Assembly (NCBI RefSeq): GCF_027105095.1
Contig: NZ_CP114278.1
Coordinates: 806,001-870,000, forward strand
Source of the DNA: Brevundimonas vesicularis
GTDB lineage: Bacteria; Pseudomonadota; Alphaproteobacteria; Caulobacterales; Caulobacteraceae
Length of the DNA stretch: 64,000 nt
Reading direction: 5' to 3'
In this document: positions 62,151 through 64,000 of the stretch, one piece after another
Layout: every line of letters begins with the position of its first letter
Numbering within the stretch: the stretch's first letter is position 1
The notes under the pieces: generated by a model
What the model was told of the DNA's origin: nothing
Database searches by the model: none
What the model saw: only the letters and a program-made list of their open reading frames with translations
Position numbers and translations under genes: made by a program

Positions 62151-62328
62151 CGTCATCCTCCGGCGACCCTTGCGCAAGCGAGGGGAGACCGGGGGACCCA
62201 GCGGCGCGCGCTAGCGCGAACCTGTTGCGGACGCGGTGTTTGAGATCGTGCGGCGTTGAGATTTCGCCTGACGGCGCCGCTGGGTCCCCCGGTCTGCGCC
62301 GCGAAGCGCGGCTTGCCGGAGGATGACG
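62151..62328. repeat. CGTCATCC palindromic repeat, copy B (downstream of GIY-YIG gene)
   Basis: It starts 4 bp after the GIY-YIG stop. The ends CGTCATCCTCCGGC and GCCGGAGGATGACG are perfect inverted repeats. The inner arms CCGGGGGACCCAGCGGCG and CGCCGCTGGGTCCCCCGG are identical to copy A. It lies in reverse orientation to copy A, as judged by the unequal halves. Confidence 0.9.
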
Positions 62329-62541
62329 AAACGATGGGTTAGCCGTCCTATTCCGATAAGGTCAGCCCAACGATTCCAACACCCTGCCGCCCGCCAGCGT
62401 CATCCTCCTGCCCACGGCTCCAAACCGTGCGATCCTGTCTCGGTTCGTCCGCAGGGGACGCATCGCACGGCCGGGGAGGGCCAATTCAGACGAATTAGAC
62501 GAATTAGACGGTGTTTTTGTCCGCCGACCGTCTGATCTCGG
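62329..62541. other. Intergenic region between the GIY-YIG module and prmC
   Basis: No gene is seen. A further CGTCATCCTCCTGCC (62399) looks like a half-repeat. An inverted pair CCGTGCGAT/ATCGCACGG lies at 62427-62435 and 62462-62470. The iterated motif GAATTAGAC is at 62485-62509, just beyond the prmC stop. Confidence 0.55.
62485..62509. repeat. Iterated GTCTAATTC motif, copy 2
   Basis: Reading the reverse complement gives GTCTAATTC-GTCTAATTC-GTCTGAA, matching the sequence at 8937-8961 with one difference. Both copies lie within 60 bp of the 3' end of a minus-strand gene, but in opposite orientations. Confidence 0.65.
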
Positions 62542-63453
62542 TCAGTCCTGCGGGATCGGATTGGTGCGCGGGTCCGGGCCGTTGGTGACGACGCGGTCGC
62601 GCTCGCCCAGGTCCTTGATGATCTTGACGTCGGTGAAGCCGGCGGCCTCGAACAGCGCCTTGACCTGCGGGCCCTGATCAAAGCCGATCTCGACGGCGAA
62701 GACGCCCAGCGGCTTCAGGATGCGTTTCACCTCGGGCGCCAGATCACGATAGGCCTGCAAGCCGTCGGGGCCGCCGTCCAGCGCCAGGTGCGGGTCGTGG
62801 TCGCGGACCTCCGGGTCCAGGGTCGCGATATGGTCGGTCGGGATATAGGGCGGGTTGGACAGCACCAGGTCGAAGCTGGCGTCGCCGAAGCCCGCGGCCC
62901 ATTCGGTGCGCAGGAAGGTCGCGCGCTCATTCAGGTCCAGGTTGGCGGCGTTCTCCTTGGCCACCGCCAGGGCCTCGGACGAGATGTCGGTGCCGACCCC
63001 GCGCGCGGCCGGCCGCTCGGCCAGAAGCGCCAAGAGGATCGCGCCCGAGCCGGTGCCCAGGTCGATGGCGTCGAAGGCCTCGTTCTTGCCGAAGGCCAGC
63101 ATGGAGACGTCCATCAGGGTCTCGGTGTCGGGGCGGGGGCTGAGGACGTCGGGGGTGACGTTCAGCATGATCTTCCAGAAGCCCTTCTTGCCGACGATGC
63201 GCGAGACGGGCTCGCGCTTCAAGCGGCGCTCGACCATGGCCTCATAGGCGCTCAGCTGGTCGGCGGTGATGGGCCGATAGGGGTCGGTCAGGATGTCCAT
63301 GCGGCTGGCGCCGGCGGCGGCCTCCAGCAGCAGGCGGGCGTCGATGGCGGGGCTGTCGATGCGGCCGGTCTTCAGCCGGGCCTGCGCCGCCTTCCAGGCG
63401 GTCAGCAGGGTGGGGGCGTCGGTGTCGGACTTGGGCGTGATGGGGTCGGTCAT
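62542..63453 (-). CDS. prmC: Peptide chain release factor N5-glutamine methyltransferase
   Basis: PrmC (HemK) methylates the GGQ glutamine of release factors RF1 and RF2 using S-adenosylmethionine. The 303-residue protein has the N-terminal helical substrate-binding domain (about 1-100), the AdoMet motif DLGTGSGAILLAL, and the catalytic NPPY motif in VLSNPPYIP. The following segment DPHLALDGGPDGL is characteristic of the family. It is divergent from the YihY-type gene, 80 bp away. Confidence 0.95.
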   Translation of the reverse strand: MTDPITPKSDTDAPTLLTAWKAAQARLKTGRIDSPAIDARLLLEAAAGASRMDILTDPYRPITADQLSAYEAMVERRLKREPVSRIVGKKGFWKIMLNVTPDVLSPRPDTETLMDVSMLAFGKNEAFDAIDLGTGSGAILLALLAERPAARGVGTDISSEALAVAKENAANLDLNERATFLRTEWAAGFGDASFDLVLSNPPYIPTDHIATLDPEVRDHDPHLALDGGPDGLQAYRDLAPEVKRILKPLGVFAVEIGFDQGPQVKALFEAAGFTDVKIIKDLGERDRVVTNGPDPRTNPIPQD

Positions 63454-63533
63454 GGGCGTTGATTGGCCCGGCCCGGCGACGATTTCAAGCGCGACGGGAG
63501 GAACGCGAGGCCAGCTTGACCGTTCGCGTCGGG

Positions 63534-64000
63534 ATGACTGCGCGCCGCCCCTCCCGCCTCGCCCCGCTTCGCAACCTGTTCGCCCGGGCGCCCATGCCGG
63601 CCGAGCGCGGCCGGGTGTGGAAGTTCCTGGGCGCCGCCGCCGGGGGTCTGGCCGCCGGCGCCGGCGCCGCCCACCTGCTCTACAGCCAGGGGCACAAGGT
63701 CGGTGTCGAGCTGCGCGCGCCTCGCCCCGAGCCCCTGCCGCCCAAGGTCCCCACGCCCGAGGACTATGAGGCCCAGGAGCCCGGTCGCGGCCGCATGGCC
63801 AAACGGCCCGAGCACATTCCGCACCGGGGCTGGTCCGACATCGTCTGGCGCACCGGCGGGTCCTATTTCGGCGACCGGGTCGGCTTCGTCGCCGGCGGCG
63901 TGACCTTCTTCACCCTGCTGTCGCTGTTCCCGCTCCTCGGGACGTTCGTGACGCTCTACGGCCTGTTCGCCGATCCGGCCGACGCCTGGGCCCGGCTTCA
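63534..64000 (+). CDS. YihY/BrkB family membrane protein (partial, N-terminal part)
   Basis: The first 155 residues of a membrane protein are visible; the rest lies beyond the right edge. A basic N-terminus and one hydrophobic segment (LGAAAGGLAAGAGAAHLL) precede a Pro/Glu-rich linker and the family start GWSDIVWRTGGSYFGDRVGFVAGGVTFFTLLSLFPLLG. Members of this family were once annotated RNase BN, which is now regarded as wrong; their function is unresolved. Confidence 0.86.
   Translation, partial: MTARRPSRLAPLRNLFARAPMPAERGRVWKFLGAAAGGLAAGAGAAHLLYSQGHKVGVELRAPRPEPLPPKVPTPEDYEAQEPGRGRMAKRPEHIPHRGWSDIVWRTGGSYFGDRVGFVAGGVTFFTLLSLFPLLGTFVTLYGLFADPADAWARL

Overview
The window is GC-rich alphaproteobacterial chromosome. 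Gene content points to Caulobacterales and most likely Brevundimonas: TonB-dependent receptors, secreted S9 peptidases, an OmpA with a long polyproline linker, a Coq7-type hydroxylase, DUF1134/EipA, DUF4167, DUF4893 lipoproteins and an SQD1-type sulfolipid gene. This placement is inferred from family content, not from a search. Most of the 64 kb is ordinary chromosome, with both strands densely coded, short intergenic gaps and frequent ATGA stop/start overlaps.

Layout. 1-13.8 kb: the start of tsaE, an acyltransferase, a secreted S9 peptidase, an AsmA protein, a lipoprotein-like esterase, tRNA-Leu(CAA), fumarylacetoacetase, isoaspartyl peptidase, a YdhS-like FAD protein, a DUF1543 protein and 4-hydroxyphenylpyruvate dioxygenase. 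13.9-20.1 kb: envelope proteins (DUF5694, ExoD, DedA/YqaA), dsbB, coq7, a thiolase and an SDR. 20.3-25.6 kb: OmpA, a stand-alone KpsS-like capsule protein and a TonB-dependent receptor. 25.7-28.1 kb: the agmatine-to-putrescine pair aguA/aguB, split by a four-helix-bundle (S23) gene. 28.2-36.7 kb: a hydrolase, a GT9 glycosyltransferase, infC with an apparent AUU start, a second S9 peptidase, an MFS pump, rpmI-rplT and a hybrid kinase. 36.8-43.9 kb: a polysaccharide deacetylase, pheS and pheT with a small gene between them, an APC permease and an EipA homologue. 44-52.6 kb: a YeeZ-like epimerase, UDP-sulfoquinovose synthase, DUF4167, a degenerate hybrid kinase, twin DUF4893 lipoproteins and a serine hydrolase. 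52.7-60.5 kb: a BCCT transporter, an outer-membrane receptor, a LysE exporter and clpB. 60.5-62.5 kb: an accessory pocket between clpB and prmC. 62.5-64 kb: prmC and the start of a YihY-family membrane protein.

The most unusual structures are three. (1) A GIY-YIG nuclease gene is bracketed by two approximately 170-bp palindromic repeats in mutually inverted orientation (61.58-62.33 kb). (2) An S23 four-helix-bundle gene lies inside the aguA-aguB operon, bounded by inverted arrays of the heptamer GAGTGGC, with ATGA translational coupling intact on both sides. (3) Three very small genes (59, 43 and 67 codons) form a cluster downstream of clpB. Related CGTCATYC-ended palindromes and a second repeat family occupy several other convergent intergenic gaps. 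A sensor-kinase-like protein has Arg where the phosphoacceptor His should be.
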